Counted from the first letter of the stretch, positions 33,216 to 45,320 are shown. The stretch is 64,000 bases of DNA from Dermanyssus gallinae (GCA_003439945.1 QVRM01004845.1:62001-126000), one strand, 5' to 3'. Made by a program: numbers and translations. The notes: a model not told the origin generated them from the letters alone.

Positions 33216-34318
33216 CAAAAGCAATATCGCTGACAAAAACGATGTCGGAACGCTATTTTACAAATGTGCAAAACCAATTAAGGAAACTAAACCTGGACAG
33301 TTCCCTGAACCCCTTCTTAGTGTGCTTTCTGCACGCCGGCCTTGCTATCTGTGAGTGTTGAACCTGGTGTGCAACTGCCAGATTTCGTCTGCTAAATAAT
33401 CAGTTTAATCACGTCAATATTATATATATATATATACACTATGTTGAGACTTAGTAGTTAATTAATTAGCCAATAGGAACAGTTATATAAGTTGTGCACA
33501 ATCGAGCGATATGACATCGCTCCCGATATGATGAGTTTCATCAAAGGTGTCGGCACAATCAACGATGTTGTGGCAGTTTGGCTTCATACCTGTAATGAAA
33601 TGGTGGTAGCCGTGCCATGTTGTTTCGAAAATGTCTACGCGAATTGCTTGTTGCATGACGTCCTCGTTCGTCTTCCGAGAGAAGAAAGCCGGTCCTACAG
33701 CATAGTTGTGAGCTATGAACGTCGTCGTTTTGTGCTCTCTATGTTATCTATGTAGAAAGTTAGTCAGTCTCTCTGCGCGGAGCAGGAGTGCGGTTCAGCA
33801 GCAGCAGCAGCAACAGCAGGTCCTCAATTAGCGTCCTCTCGCCACCGCACAGCTTGGGCGGCCGTTGTTGAGACGTTTTTAGGTACGTTTTAGCTCCCGA
33901 TAGTTGCCTCGCTCCAGTGCGCATAGACGCACACGGTAGCCTCACCGACACCGACAACTGACGTGGTGGACACCGTCAACGGCCTATGTGTCGGGATGGT
34001 GGCCGCCATCTTGGTTTGGACGCGCTTTGATATCTAGACTCGCTTGCTAGGTGACACTAGCAATTTAACACGGCTCAGGTGGTGGTGGTGGTAGATATCG
34101 AATAGTCGCAGAAAATACTTAAACCAAAAAAATACATTATAATTTAGAGAAAAAAAGACGCATAACTGGAATTGTCTGGAACCTGTGTAGTTAACGTTGC
34201 TGATGTTGAATTTAAGTAGTGTTTGTTTTGATAAAACATCACCTATTGTTTCTAAAGTACACATTGCGGAGAACAAGTTTTAGCGGGCTTTTTTCACGGA
34301 CAACACACTTATCACGCT
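33216..34318. other. No assignable gene
   Basis: It has a short (TA)n tract (33420-33436), a CAG/CAA run (33796-33819) and a GGT run (34079-34092). An 87-codon plus frame (33492-33755) has no recognisable domain. Confidence 0.4.
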
Positions 34319-34332
34319 GAACCTGGAGCCTA
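34319..34332 (+). repeat. Left target-site duplication of SINE
   Basis: GAACCTGGAGCCTA, repeated exactly at 34644-34657 on the other side of the SINE. Confidence 0.9.
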
Positions 34333-34643
34333 GTGGCGGCGTGGTCTAGAGGCGGCTATTGCGCTAGTCATGGTTGTTATCAACCGGGGTGTCGCCGGTT
34401 CGATCCCTGCTGTTGTTGATCGAATTTTCTTTGAGCGATACTCATTGGGAATAGATGATAAACCATACCGCTGAGAGTCAGCGGCCATGGTGCCACAAGG
34501 AGTGTTGGGGAAACCCTAGATGCCTTAACATGTCTGGCCTTCGGTGCATTGAAGATATATTTCAGGTCAAATTCCAAGCCCGTACGGGACGGAGGATGGT
34601 CTAGAATTAAAAACAACCTCCTTGAAAAAAGTTTTCAATTCTA
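34333..34643 (+). mobile_element. tRNA-derived SINE, family 2, full-length, with 14-bp target-site duplication
   Basis: It starts GTGGCGGCGTGGTCTAGAGG, an A-box-like tRNA head, with a B-box GGTTCGATCCC at about 34400. A body of about 200 bases follows, ending in an AT-rich GAAAAAAG tail. The exact 14-bp direct repeat on both sides defines both ends, giving an insert of 311 bp. This is the cleanest retroposon insertion in the window and must be fairly young. Confidence 0.9.
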
Positions 34644-34657
34644 GAACCTGGAGCCTA
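34644..34657 (+). repeat. Right target-site duplication of SINE
   Basis: GAACCTGGAGCCTA, identical to 34319-34332. Confidence 0.9.
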
Positions 34658-34929
34658 CTTATGATGTTTTTCAGCAGTAAGTACTTATTTTAGGAATTGG
34701 ATAAAACTATTTTAAGCAGGCTTCTCTAATTGAACGGTCTAGTCAGTATGTTACGTTGCGGGTACCTTGAATGTTAGCGCACATAAAGAGTGTATAAGGG
34801 ACGCATCGTATTTCGCAACAGTGCCTTGTTGTTTGTAGTCGATTAGTGTACCAAGCTTTACTACAACATTTAGAAAGACGAATGGGGTTTTTAGGTAGGT
34901 GAAGTCTGGCACTAAATTACGTTTTTTTA

Positions 34930-34995
34930 CCGAGCCAAGCGCCTACGGTATTGCTTTGCATTTGGGAGGTCGTAGGTTCAAGACCTAGACTGACC
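34930..34995 (+). mobile_element. tRNA-like SINE head, third type
   Basis: A sequence reading GAGCCAAGCGCCTACGGTAT, then TTTGCATTTGGGAGGTCG and a B-box-like GGTTCAAGACC (34975-34985), follows the order D-arm, anticodon arm, T-arm of a tRNA. The acceptor stem does not pair well, so a working tRNA gene is unlikely; a SINE head fits better. The element's 3' end is unclear. Confidence 0.45.
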
Positions 34996-35034
34996 AGTCC
35001 TATATTGGTAATCGTGGGTTCTTATTTGGATAAG

Positions 35035-35418
35035 CTAAAGCCGGCCTAGTAGACTATAATAGAGGATGATTATACAAAAAAAGACGAGAAGCACAGACGT
35101 CTCGGGCGCTAGGTCCCCCTCATCTTTAGGATGGGTACTTCCCAGCTTGTATGGACGGCCCCAAGGATCGTCCTCCAGGCCTTGAGGGTACAGGCGCCGG
35201 CAGGGCGTTAGGGCAAGGAAGACGGCAGGTGCTACGCCAAACCTCCGGTTAGCTAGAACAACTGATCGAAAGGTTAAGCGAGGTGCGAATTTCGAACACC
35301 TTTCGAACGTGTGTCTTTGAAGGCTTTCGAAACTTCGTCTTTTTGTTGAGTACTGTTGGCACAGTATCTTCGCAGTGTTCACTGTTCGTGTTGAGCTCTC
35401 TAGCACTAAGGTCGTCAA
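35035..35418 (-). pseudogene. Possible R1-like LINE fragment (region before RT)
   Basis: A 127-codon minus frame contains LEDDPWGRPYKLGS. The motif DPWG-x-x-Y lies just upstream of the reverse transcriptase in R1-clade and related LINEs. Nothing else in the frame is decisive and no RT follows it downstream. A similar DPW string occurs on the plus strand at about 40.64 kb. Confidence 0.4.
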
Positions 35419-35727
35419 GTGAAATTAGACTGACATCCGGACAATCTTAGCTTTTGCTTGCCGACAACTACTGAAACCGATAGGCCCTCGAAGTGAACAT
35501 AGTTAGTATATTTGTTTCTGACTACACAATATGAAAGCAAAGCACCGTTCTAAACTAATATATTTACCGCCTAAACGTCCACTTGTCAAGTATGTAATTA
35601 GTTCAGTCAGTGGTCGAGATGCTTATGTATAACAGTCAACGCCAAACGTTCATACATTCTCGGTCACAACGAAACAGGCTAAAAAGCTTTTGTGGGCTCA
35701 AAATCTTCTCTGATTTTATCAACGAGT

Positions 35728-35765
<38 letters not shown>

Positions 35766-36806
35766 TCACTTGAGGGTCGCGAGCGGTAATACTCTAGGAT
35801 CACGTTACTCAATCTTTATTTGCGGTGATTGATGAACGAAAATATTGCCGCGCTGGACAAATGGATAGGAATATCTATCTGCTTGCGAAGCTGTGAACCG
35901 TTTAGGGGGTACGTGAGCGGGGCTATAACTGGCTGGCTGTATGGGTAGTTGGGGGTATTCTCGGGTTGTGGGGGAGCAGGAGAAAAAGAGGACGACGGCG
36001 ATCGCGAGAAGACTAACGCGGGGGTCTTGCAGGGGTCCTGCTGGAAAGAGGAGATGTTCGGTTGGTCGGTCGGTCGGCCGTCATCGGCCATTGTCGTCGA
36101 CGTAGTGCTCTGGTCCTGTTATTACTGCTATGGAAAGCGAGCGGTCCCTTCACCAACTTCGGCTTCTACTACTTCTTCTAGAAGCGGGTACTGCGGGCCA
36201 TCGGCGCCGATCTACGGTCAACGGCGTCCAGCCAGGCCGTCAAGCCAGATGATCCCAATATACAGCTATTGCTGCTCTTGGTAGCGGTGACCGCTGATCG
36301 AACTAGCCCGCCACTCGCACCACAGTGCCCCCAGTTACTTGTCCATACCCCTCCCCCCCTAACCCTTAACCTACCCCGCGGCGAACCCCCTCGAAGGAAG
36401 GACAAGCAGCAGCGGTCTTGCTCCAGGGCCCGCACTGTCCAGTAAAGTCCAACGACGATCGGAACCGGGTCTTATGCCAGGCGCGTTCACTGACAGCCTG
36501 GCTACGTGTCCCGGCGCAGTCATTGTCGACAGTTCTGTTGACCCGTTTGTTGTTTTGCCAAAATATCGGTGGCTGATTTTTGGGTCGAACGCGACATCTC
36601 CAGGCGCCGCTACAGCCACACCCGCTGTTGCCGCCGCCTTTTAATGGTTGTTCTTCGGTCACCCGATATTCCAATTTCGTAGCGTTTTTTTCCATTCCCT
36701 GACAGACGGAACGGGAAAGAATCGACGAAGAAAATCGGCATCCAGCTAGCACTGGCACGCTATCACATATTCAGTGTCGAGTTGTTTCTTAGCTGTTAAG
36801 TAGGTG
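35419..36806. other. No assignable gene; (TA)n and GC-richer part
   Basis: It includes (TA)n at 35731-35762. From 35830 to 36760 composition is GC-richer, with overlapping open frames of 80-130 codons on both strands and no domain I recognise. Confidence 0.4.
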
Positions 36807-36829
36807 TATATATATATATATATATATAT

Positions 36830-36890
36830 GGCTTAGTGGCAAAGCCTTTGTCTTGCATTCGAGAAGAATGGGTCCCGTGGTTTCCATTTT
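36830..36890 (+). mobile_element. tRNA-like fragment between two (TA)n tracts
   Basis: GGCTTAGTGGCAAAGCCTTTGTCTTGC resembles a tRNA D-arm and anticodon arm with an A-box-like TGGCTTAGTGG. The B-box is poor. It lies exactly between (TA)n at 36807-36829 and (TA)n at 36895-36928. A related string occurs on the minus strand at about 42.05 kb. Confidence 0.35.
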
Positions 36891-36930
<40 letters not shown>

Positions 36931-37094
36931 AAACGATAGACGCCTTATGCGACGCGATGTGCGAGTTTATTGACAATGTCTGTATTTACGTGTGCACTAC
37001 CATAAGAGTCCAGGTATATATATATATTTTTTTAAGCTTCCAGAACGAAGCGAGCAAAACCGGCAACGGCACTCGACATATAATTGGTGAACTC

Positions 37095-37640
37095 CTAAAC
37101 ACACAATATGGTGTTAGCCGTGCACGATATACCTTGTGTATACCTGACAGCTAGAGCAAGCGGCTCCATTCCAAAGGTTTCGAGAACTATAGCTGTCAAA
37201 GTATCCAATCTCGGCCGAGGCTTCGGCAACCTTTCCCTGCCAGTCCAGCAAAAAGTGCTGGAATGGTTTGGTAATCTCGATGACCTTTGTCTGACTCTGT
37301 GATTGTTTCCATTAGCGGTCTTCAGCCGGCAAGCAAGCATATAAAGCGACTCCCTGTCGTCCCAGAAAGACCGAGAACTGATCATATATATGTGGTAAAA
37401 CATCTTTCTAGTTGAGCTAAGTTTGTCGCCGAGAGGTGTCTACACTCTGCCGAGGCGGTACTCAGCATTGGCACAATCCTCAACTCAAGAAGTCGCACTG
37501 CGTCACACAGAGTGACTGTCGCCTTTCGTCCCTCATCTCCAATTGTATGAAAGAGATTGCAGCTCGTCGTGCTTATATGTATAATGGACCCTAAGAGCCA
37601 AGTATGAGCTTTCCTATTTGATCCCAAACAAAAATGACAA
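37095..37640 (-). pseudogene. LINE family A, internal to C-terminal fragment, degraded
   Basis: The minus strand reads AVRLLELRIVPMLSTASAEC and LSATNLAQLER. These correspond to AVKLFNLKIAPTASYGVQMI and ITRSNLRAFDQLK of the 31.6-kb copy. Further on, LLDWQGKVAEASAEI and LWNGAACSSC..YTRYIVHG correspond to its FDWENKMADIDPLF and LWRACSYENRHLITRFAVHG. Order and spacing agree over about 500 bases, with frame changes and a deletion between the two halves. Confidence 0.6.
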
Positions 37641-40500
37641 TACTAGACCTTTTGCATTAAACTATCTGGGTGCGACGGTGCTACTTCATGTGTTGTGTGT
37701 GTCTACCTAGCCTGTTCGCCGGAGTTAAACAAAGACTGTTCTGGAGTTATTTTTTGTAGACTTAAAATGCGCGTAGAAATGTCTCTTGTGGCCTCACAAT
37801 AATTTTCTCTCAGGTATTGTCTGTAATCCTAGTGGCGACCAAGGGAGCCGATTAGGCAAAAATATGCCGACGTAAGCTTCAATTAGGCGCAGCCTCTGAC
37901 TCCTAGCCAAGTTGTTCGTCTAAAGAATAAAAATCGTTGCTAACGAAGTGTTGCCACGCTACTTGGCTTCCGAAGAGGCGTCGACATTCCTGATGCTATA
38001 CATTTTTACTATTGTGAGGTGAGATGTCCGTCCTAGGTGGAATATTATAAACTGCGTGCTTCACTTGACCGCCTCAAGTCATTTGATAGTGCGCTCAGGC
38101 AAGATAAGCTCTTTGTTTTATAAAAGTCTAGATCGAATGAAAACTTCATAAGTGAGTCTTTCTGAGGTCGATAATTTTGTTATGGACCTAAGTTGACAAG
38201 CACCAAACGCTGTTTTATAAAATAACATTACATAGTAGGTCAACCTACTGAGATGTCTTGTCTAAATCATTATCACACGAAGCGTCCGTAACCTTGCCCA
38301 ATTAGATTGAATTGCAACGATATGATTATTAGCAGACGCCATCGTCGCAAGTACAAAACTCACAACATTGCAACAGCACATAGCATCTAGACACCAAAAC
38401 CCAAATAACATGCTAACCTGCGGCAGAAAGAGAGATTCGCGCCCGAAAGAAGATTACTTTAAGGAGGCGTATTGTTAATTTTATGGAAAATATTGATTGG
38501 TGACTCAGTTTTAATGGAGATGTATTGCATGCATAGAGTAGGGCGGGTCGGAAGACCTATAGCGGCTAGCTACAGCTTAAAATAAGGAGTCTACGCCGTG
38601 TTATCTAATGGTCTTACCTGCGCTTACCAATTCGAAAGTATTGCCAGGATATAGGTAAAATGTTGAAGACCAATTCTGAGCGGCTGGAGTAAGCGTCCAC
38701 TTTAGCTGCTTTCGTTTCAGAACCCGAATATAGCTCTGATGCCTGTTCGCAGACCACATTGGCCACACAACGTCTTGCTCTTTCTATCGCAATCAAAGTA
38801 ATACAATAAATAAATTGCGAGCATAGTATTGTATTATCTTTAGATTGGTAACTCAGCTGCAAGGTAGAGCTTTAAACACGACTTGTGTGCTTCCGAATCG
38901 TATTAGTTTGTATGTGATAGAACTTAGCGGCAAAGCACCAATTGTTCTCGGGGGCGTCTTGTTTGCGGACTACACACTGGTCCGCGCGTGTCCTACGTAC
39001 GAGTACTCAGGCAAATCTCGTGATGGATAGGTGGTCTTCATTTACGCACACATACTAACGGTTTCATGCGGTATCGTCTCCGGGTAATTGCTACATGGTG
39101 TACACGTCTTCATGTCACGACCAGCCAATGACCAACAACCTAGTTGTCAAAATCAACAAACACCGTCACCATATTGCTAGTTGTAAACATCCAAAGAGAT
39201 GTCTCCAACAAAACTGCCGGGGGTGACTACTCGCTAAAGCCAATGTACCCTCACTGACCACTAAGGTACCTTTCTATGTGCATACGTGCATATGTGATAT
39301 GGGCATATACGTGTGCATATGTGAACGTGTGTACAAACAGGGACACATACGCAGCATTGAGAGGCAGCCACTTGATGCTGCTTGCTTTACCTACACTATT
39401 ATAGGACCATTGCATTTAGCATCTGTCTCGACAGCAGTCAGAACCCGACCATTACGGCATACATTTGTTACACCGACTGGGTGTTGGCATTTCAATTGCT
39501 TGTCGACCACCATCGACGTGCAGTAAAAACGGATATAAGGCAGAAGCAGGTCGGCATGATTGCTCGTATTGCTACTATTACTATTATTATTTATGCAGTC
39601 GTCGCGTTTATACGTAGCGTACGTTCGTCTGCGCCGTTAAGTATATCAACTCCTAATGAAAGCGCGCTCCACATGTTTTTAGAGGTACAGGGCGCTACTG
39701 AACACAGGCGATCGTCGCTAAACACCGGTGGGCGGTTGGTTCTGCTTCAGCCATTTCCCAGAACCTCCGCTGCTAAACATAGTCGACCACACACAAAGTC
39801 GTAGCCGTGAAATTCCGCAAGCAGCTGAATAAAAACGTCACGGCATTCCCGGAAACATTTTCTAGCGACATTCGAACTGTTTTTAAGGCATGCGGCGTCC
39901 CGGGAGGACACATTTTTCCCGTCACGAGCTATACGAGCTATTGTGTCGAGACAATTTGTACTGAGATCTATGTGTACCTCAATCGCGACAATACAATTTC
40001 GCTCCGCTGTAAGCGGCGCTTTCTTCGACTAAGCTTTAGCTGGGATTAATTAAAGCGAGCAATAGTTTATCACTCTGGAGAGGCTTGTAGGCATGCATAC
40101 GTCCCTTGCAACGTCCACCCGAATATAGTACATTGTTGCCTCTTAAAATAAAGTAAGGAAGTATGTTCGGCTAGCCGTCATAAAGAGAGCTGCGGCGAAC
40201 CAACCTCGAGTTTGGCGAAAGCGGCAAGCTCTATCGCGTAACCGACAGCAAAAAATATGGACGTAGCGTACTCCTGGTGAACAAGTTCATGACTGCCTAA
40301 AAACAGCCAAGGAAAAACAAACGGACTTTAAGGTCGGCGAAGTCGGCAGATAAACGGACGAAATCGGATTCAGCCAAACAGCACTCGAAATTAGGGAATA
40401 GGGGTACCAGTGTACTCTCAAAGTCACTTAGAGATCACTGCCCTGGGCGGATCACTGCCCAGGAGCAGGCGTAAATTATTAGTGTAATGATCTGGCAGTG
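37641..40500. other. No assignable gene
   Basis: No coding domain or repeat of note was seen. The 140-codon plus frame at 39382-39804 and an 80-codon frame at 39807-40049 have no recognisable motif. Confidence 0.35.
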
Positions 40501-40559
40501 CGAAACCAAGAAGGATCTCCAGAAGCTTTATCGGGTGTGGCCGACACCGGAGATTGGCC

Positions 40560-41330
40560 GTCAGCCGCCTACACGAGGGTGAGTCCTATCGGGGCTAGGA
40601 TCCTGGAGGAGAGTCACAAAATCTGGTGGTCAACGAAGATGACCCCTGGGACACTGCCACAATGAAGAGGATAGCTTGCAAATTCCTCGACGACAGGGAT
40701 GGTTCTGTCCCGCTTCCGAGACGGCGGATGACGGCTAGGACTCTGGTAGCGCTGCGACTTCCCAAGGATGCTACACTAGTGTAGAATAAGGACCCGCTGG
40801 AAAAGGTTTAATATGCTTATAGGCCCAAGCACTACTTAGATCTATGCCCGGCCACACGATAGGTCAGGAGGAGCAGAGTCGAATTCGCAATGTAGTGCCT
40901 AGTCCCAGAACGGAGTCTAGACCTCGCCGTCAATCTCGCAGCACAGAGGAGGAGCAAAACCAGGTGCAGAACAGTAGAACTACCTCAATCATGCTTCTAA
41001 AAAAAATAGGAAGGAATGCTCTATGCGGGCATCATTAGGAACCAGGTCCCAGCCCCAGTGCAGTCCTATTTGTTCAGGATCGGAAATTTGTCCCTACGTG
41101 TGCCCATTGCGGCAACGAACTCGTGGATCCCTCAGACCACATTATGCGAGTCGCTCTAGTTGCCGGCGACTCAAGTGGATCTCAAAGCCTCCCATTTAGA
41201 GAAAACGTGTTTTTTGTCCAAGCTCTTTCTCTTGGAGGCGGAGTCAAACGAAACGCGGATAGTATATACGTACTTCACATATTATGATCCGGACTGCCAA
41301 ATAGCTAGGAGGGCTCCCTGCTTGGCTATA
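40560..41330 (+). pseudogene. Possible R1-like LINE remnants, internally deleted
   Basis: Around 40620-40780 the plus strand reads NEDDPWDTATMKRIACKFLD and ARTLVALRLPKDATLV, which resembles the DPWG region upstream of R1-like reverse transcriptases. Around 41085-41150 it reads FVPTCAHCGNELVDPSDHIM, resembling the C-x-x-C...H zinc motif near the end of such proteins. No RT core lies between, so the two parts would be joined by a large deletion. The evidence is motif-level only. Confidence 0.35.
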
Positions 41331-42749
41331 AAAAATAATAATTGAAATATTTATTAATTGCTGGCTGTAGATTAAATTCTAGATTCTAGATTGTAAGTTT
41401 GACAGTTTGTCTGTGTGTAGATATGATGTTTATATCAACATATTTTATATTTATTTTTGTATAGGGATAATGTTTAAAACGAAAGTAGTTCCGTTGAAAA
41501 TGGTTGTAACATACATTCAATAAAAAAAATAAAAAATAGGGATATGGTCGGAAAATTTGGTGACTACGTTATAAAATAAACTGTTTTCGGGACAGAGCTT
41601 CTAAACACAAATAACTTAATTATAGAAACAAAATTTCTAAATGTACAAAAAATACTGAAGCCTGATGCTACGATACGCATTAAGCCGTCTTAGCTGTAGT
41701 CTAAATCTAAGACTATCTACTTATTGCAAATTACGGCGTAATTAATTTTCGAATAGTAGACCAATACCCTTCAGAGAGCAGCTTTCTAAATGAACGCATA
41801 CCAACATTTATGGTTGTCATGAGCATTTTTTGCGACTCAAATATACGATTATCTATTTCCCTTTGATACTTTTAAGGTGTCAAGATTTAATGGCTGTACT
41901 GGTGCATGTGCTCCATTTTTTAGTTGTTCCGTAAGGCTAATGCCCGTGTACGGTTTTTTTTTAATGTCATGGCTGATTTTTAGTTCACTCCGGCATCCAC
42001 CTTGGCTCAATTGGGAACCATGAAAACCAAAGACCAAGACTTGGCCACTAAGCCATCTTGCTCGGCCATACGGCTCTGCAAACGTAGTGCAGAGGTGAAT
42101 ATTTTTTATTAATTAGTGACTAGCAAAATGCGAATCATAGGGACAAAGCATTCTGGACCATCTTAAAGCCTAGATAAAGTAGTGACTACGGGAGCAGGAA
42201 GTATGATATTAATATTACCAACAATACTTGATGTTAATCTTTTTTACTATTTCCATAGTTACTTACACCCGCGACTGAAGATGGTCAAGACTGGCTTTGG
42301 CGCTTAAATATACCTTTGCAAGTAGCACCCCTAGGTTGTTTGACGTTAAAGATGACGATATTTTGATCCGAAGCGAGTTTTTCCCATATTAAAAAGGCAC
42401 AGTCTAGTGCTTGTTTGCATCGAAACGTTACAGTAGTTGATGACAATGACGACGTATCTGCATAGTTGAACACATAGTATTTAGCTTTCACTTGATTGCA
42501 TTTTTGCCAGATTGGCGTGATTTAGTCAGTTAGCTCGTGTCGGTGGCATGGTATAGCCCCGCCGCAATGCATAATAAGTCGTACCAATGACTTGTTTCTT
42601 GCGTAACCGAGTATTTCATTATATAAATATGTGTGTACTAAATATTTCTATTATTTCTTGCTAGACCGAGGACATACCGATATCTTAGCAGCGTGCGCAG
42701 CAGCGACTATTTGCAATCACCAACATCAGCGCTCAGTGCACCTGACACG

Positions 42750-42750
<1 letters not shown>
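41331..42750. other. AT-rich, no gene; tRNA-like string on minus strand near 41990-42070
   Basis: The minus strand near 42070-42000 reads TATGGCCGAGCAAGATGGCT then TAGTGGCCAAGTC, an A-box-like head similar to 36830-36890. An AATAAAAAAAATAAAAAATA run lies at 41518-41538. Nothing else was recognised. Confidence 0.35.

Positions 42751-42752
<2 letters not shown>

Positions 42753-42792
<40 letters not shown>
42753..42792. repeat. (TA)n microsatellite cluster
   Basis: A 40-bp TA tract is followed by shorter ones near 42831-42847 and 42865-42882, separated by the repeated string TAATAGACAGATTTTA, which suggests local duplication of a TA-flanked unit. Confidence 0.9.
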
Positions 42793-42795
<3 letters not shown>

Positions 42796-43189
42796 ATTTA
42801 TAATAGCAATCATTTCAGTAAACGTTTAGGTATATATATATATATATGTAATAGACAGATTTTATATATATATATATATATAATAGACAGATTTTAGACT
42901 TTCATCAAGGTGATCGATCCAACTGCTGTGGCTCGCCGTCACGCATGTCTAAGCCGTTAGCTGTGCTAGTACAATAGTCTTCCGGTGACATTAGTGTCCG
43001 GGAAGGTGATGACATAGGTGAGAGCCGCTTGCTATGGTCATAGCCTAGCCTAGATTGAGCGGCGAGAATGAACCGTCGTCCCAGTCGTCTGCCGGGTTGC
43101 GGCATGCGTACAAAGCAAGCTGAATCCATCATTTTTCTAAATCTTAATCTAAGCTACCCCTCTCTCATTCCTTTATTTCGTTTTCTATC

Positions 43190-43258
43190 TCTCTCTCTCT
43201 CTCTCTCTCTCGCTCGTTCACTCACCTTTCATAATAATAATAATAATTATTATTATTA
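43190..43258. repeat. (CT)n followed by (AAT)n/(ATT)n
   Basis: CT dinucleotides at 43190-43211 and a palindromic AATAATAATAATTATTATTATT run at about 43232-43258. Confidence 0.85.
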
Positions 43259-43449
43259 GAAGTAATAGTATATCCACAATTTATATATACATATATCTAG
43301 TCTTATTCTTTCCAATTTCTCCTCGTACTTCCGCATTACCAAGGATGCGTCAAGACGTCCTCGTCGTTGTTATTGTCGTCATCGTAATCGTTGTCGTCAT
43401 CCTCGATTTTGCCGCTTGTCGTCTTCCGGCCACGTCGACAAACTGCCCA

Positions 43450-43912
43450 TCAACAAACCTACGACCTACACCTACTCCTACTCCTCCTCCTCCTCCTACT
43501 CCTCCTCCTACTCCTCCTCCTACTTCTCCTTCTCCTCCTACTTCTCCTCCTCCTCCTACTCCTCCTCCTACTTCTCCTCTTCCTCCTACTTCTCCTCCTC
43601 CTCCTACTTCTCCTCCTACTCCTACTTCTCATCCTACTCCTACTTCTCATCCTACTCCTACTTCTCCTCCTCCTCCTACTTCTCCTCCTACTCCTACTTC
43701 TCCTCCTACTCCTACTTCTTCTCCTACTCCTACTTCTCCTCCTACTCCTACTTCTCCTCCTACTCCTACTTCTCCTCCTACTCCTACTTCTCCTCCTACT
43801 CCTACTTCTCCTCCTACTCCTACTTCTCCTCCTACTTCTACTTCGCCTCCTACTCCTACTACCACTACTATTACTACGGCGACTACCGCCTATACTACGA
43901 CTACTACTAAAC
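43450..43912 (+). repeat. Strand-asymmetric CT-rich minisatellite (18-bp units)
   Basis: About 460 bases are almost free of G on the plus strand. From about 43674 to 43858 the unit TCTCCTCCTACTCCTACT (18 bp) repeats about ten times; earlier units are more irregular. In one frame it encodes a Thr/Pro/Ser-rich string (43345-43995) and in others poly-Leu or Ser/Tyr runs. With all frames open, coding cannot be inferred. Long polypyrimidine tracts of this kind can form triplex DNA. Confidence 0.9.
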
Positions 43913-44734
43913 CGACCTCGTTCAAATCCTGTCCGGCAAGGTTAATGATATCTTGTCGCCTGGCGGCGGATGGCAACAGCAGCCGCTTGCATTAGTGTTC
44001 GTCCGACAGACGAACCGATAGGCGGCCGGGACCGAGCCGTCAGCGAGGCAGACCAAGGAGGAGGCGCTCGCGTCAAGCGGACGTCGCGACGAATAACGAA
44101 CGCCTTGCGCGCTAATATATTTCCAATATGAGCTTCGACTGAGAGAAATGATCGATGTTGTCGTTCTTTCGGCAATATCGCGCTTCTCCTCCGTTCGACG
44201 TTTTCCTTGTCCTTGATCTATCTATACATCTATCAAATTGTCTATTTATCTATCCGTCCTAGTATCTGTCTACCTAGCTAAGTTTTGGCTCACGTTTTTC
44301 TTTTCTTTCTACATATAAATCTCTCTCGCTCGCTTTGTGCATTACGTTGGACGCGAAACCGGTCTCTAGTCGACAGTACGGGCGATGCGACGTTTTCGTC
44401 ATTCACAACTCATACGGCAGACCTTGGCCCACAACAACAGCAGCAACAACAACACATAGATGGTTTGGAAATAAGAACGCGATGAAAACACGTTCAATGA
44501 CCAAAAGAATGGCGGTGGCGTTTTATTTTTTTGTTTTTTCACTTCCAATGCTGCATTCAGTGCATCACGTCATATATATCTTATTGTTTAGCTTTTTCAT
44601 AGTCTATTCGTTTTTTTTTTTTATTAAGTCGTTTATAGCGCAGCTGTGCATACGTTTTTTAGCTGTTCCCCCTGGATAGCGGTTAAACTTCACGTGGTTT
44701 ACTGGCTGTCTGATGTCTGTAGACGTTGGTCTGT

Positions 44735-45320
44735 ACAGAGTGTCTTCGGTGAATGCTGCTAGATGGTTATCTTAGGCTTAAAGTGTCTAGAGATAAGAGA
44801 AAAGACGGCCCATGCACTGTAAATAAGACCAGAGCGAATATAGAACACCGTACGGCTACTGTGCTTTACTGCACGATGCCAGAAACGTTTTGCAAAACTC
44901 GCACCAAATGGCTTGCCGCAGTTCTACACAATCGCTCGTTCCGAGCGAATGGGGAACCTCTTAGTGAGCTGGGACAGACTCCATCCGGCGTGCCACAAGG
45001 AATCTGCATTTGTTTTTATATGTATATATGTTAGATATTTATTGTTTAAGACATAAAATCTTCCGGCGAGTGTTAAATAACTTTTGTACGCTGACAACAT
45101 AAAAATATACACTCCCGTAAACCCTGTAAACCGTAAAATCTCTCTCTCAGCACATACTGCGCTATGGTCTGCTATCAACGGCATCTGCGGCTTGTGCAGT
45201 GGCAATCGGATGAAGCTTTCCCCTTCCGAAATGTCTCGTTTTGAAACATGGCTCTTTTCATCTGGACTATCAGCTCAACGGGGCAACATTGCCAAAAGTA
45301 AATGCTGCAGGAAACATTAG
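44735..45320 (+). pseudogene. CR1/Jockey-like LINE reverse transcriptase fragment
   Basis: The plus strand reads RTKWLAAVLHNRSFRANGEP and SGVPQG (about 44975-44995), the RT motif before the fingers-palm junction. The usual stretch after it is replaced by AT-rich sequence. Then MYADNIKIYTPVNP (45084 onward) follows. The catalytic YADD is YADN here, so a metal-binding Asp is lost. WSAING..SGNRMKLSPSEM matches the next RT motif (W...N.M.L.P.K). It is a dead fragment. Confidence 0.7.

Noticed and set aside
34330..34420. Functional tRNA gene
   Set aside because: The B-box is good, but the arms do not form a full cloverleaf and the target-site duplication shows it is a SINE.
43391..43945. 184-codon poly-Leu open frame
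   Set aside because: It is produced by reading the CT-rich minisatellite out of phase; no plausible protein.
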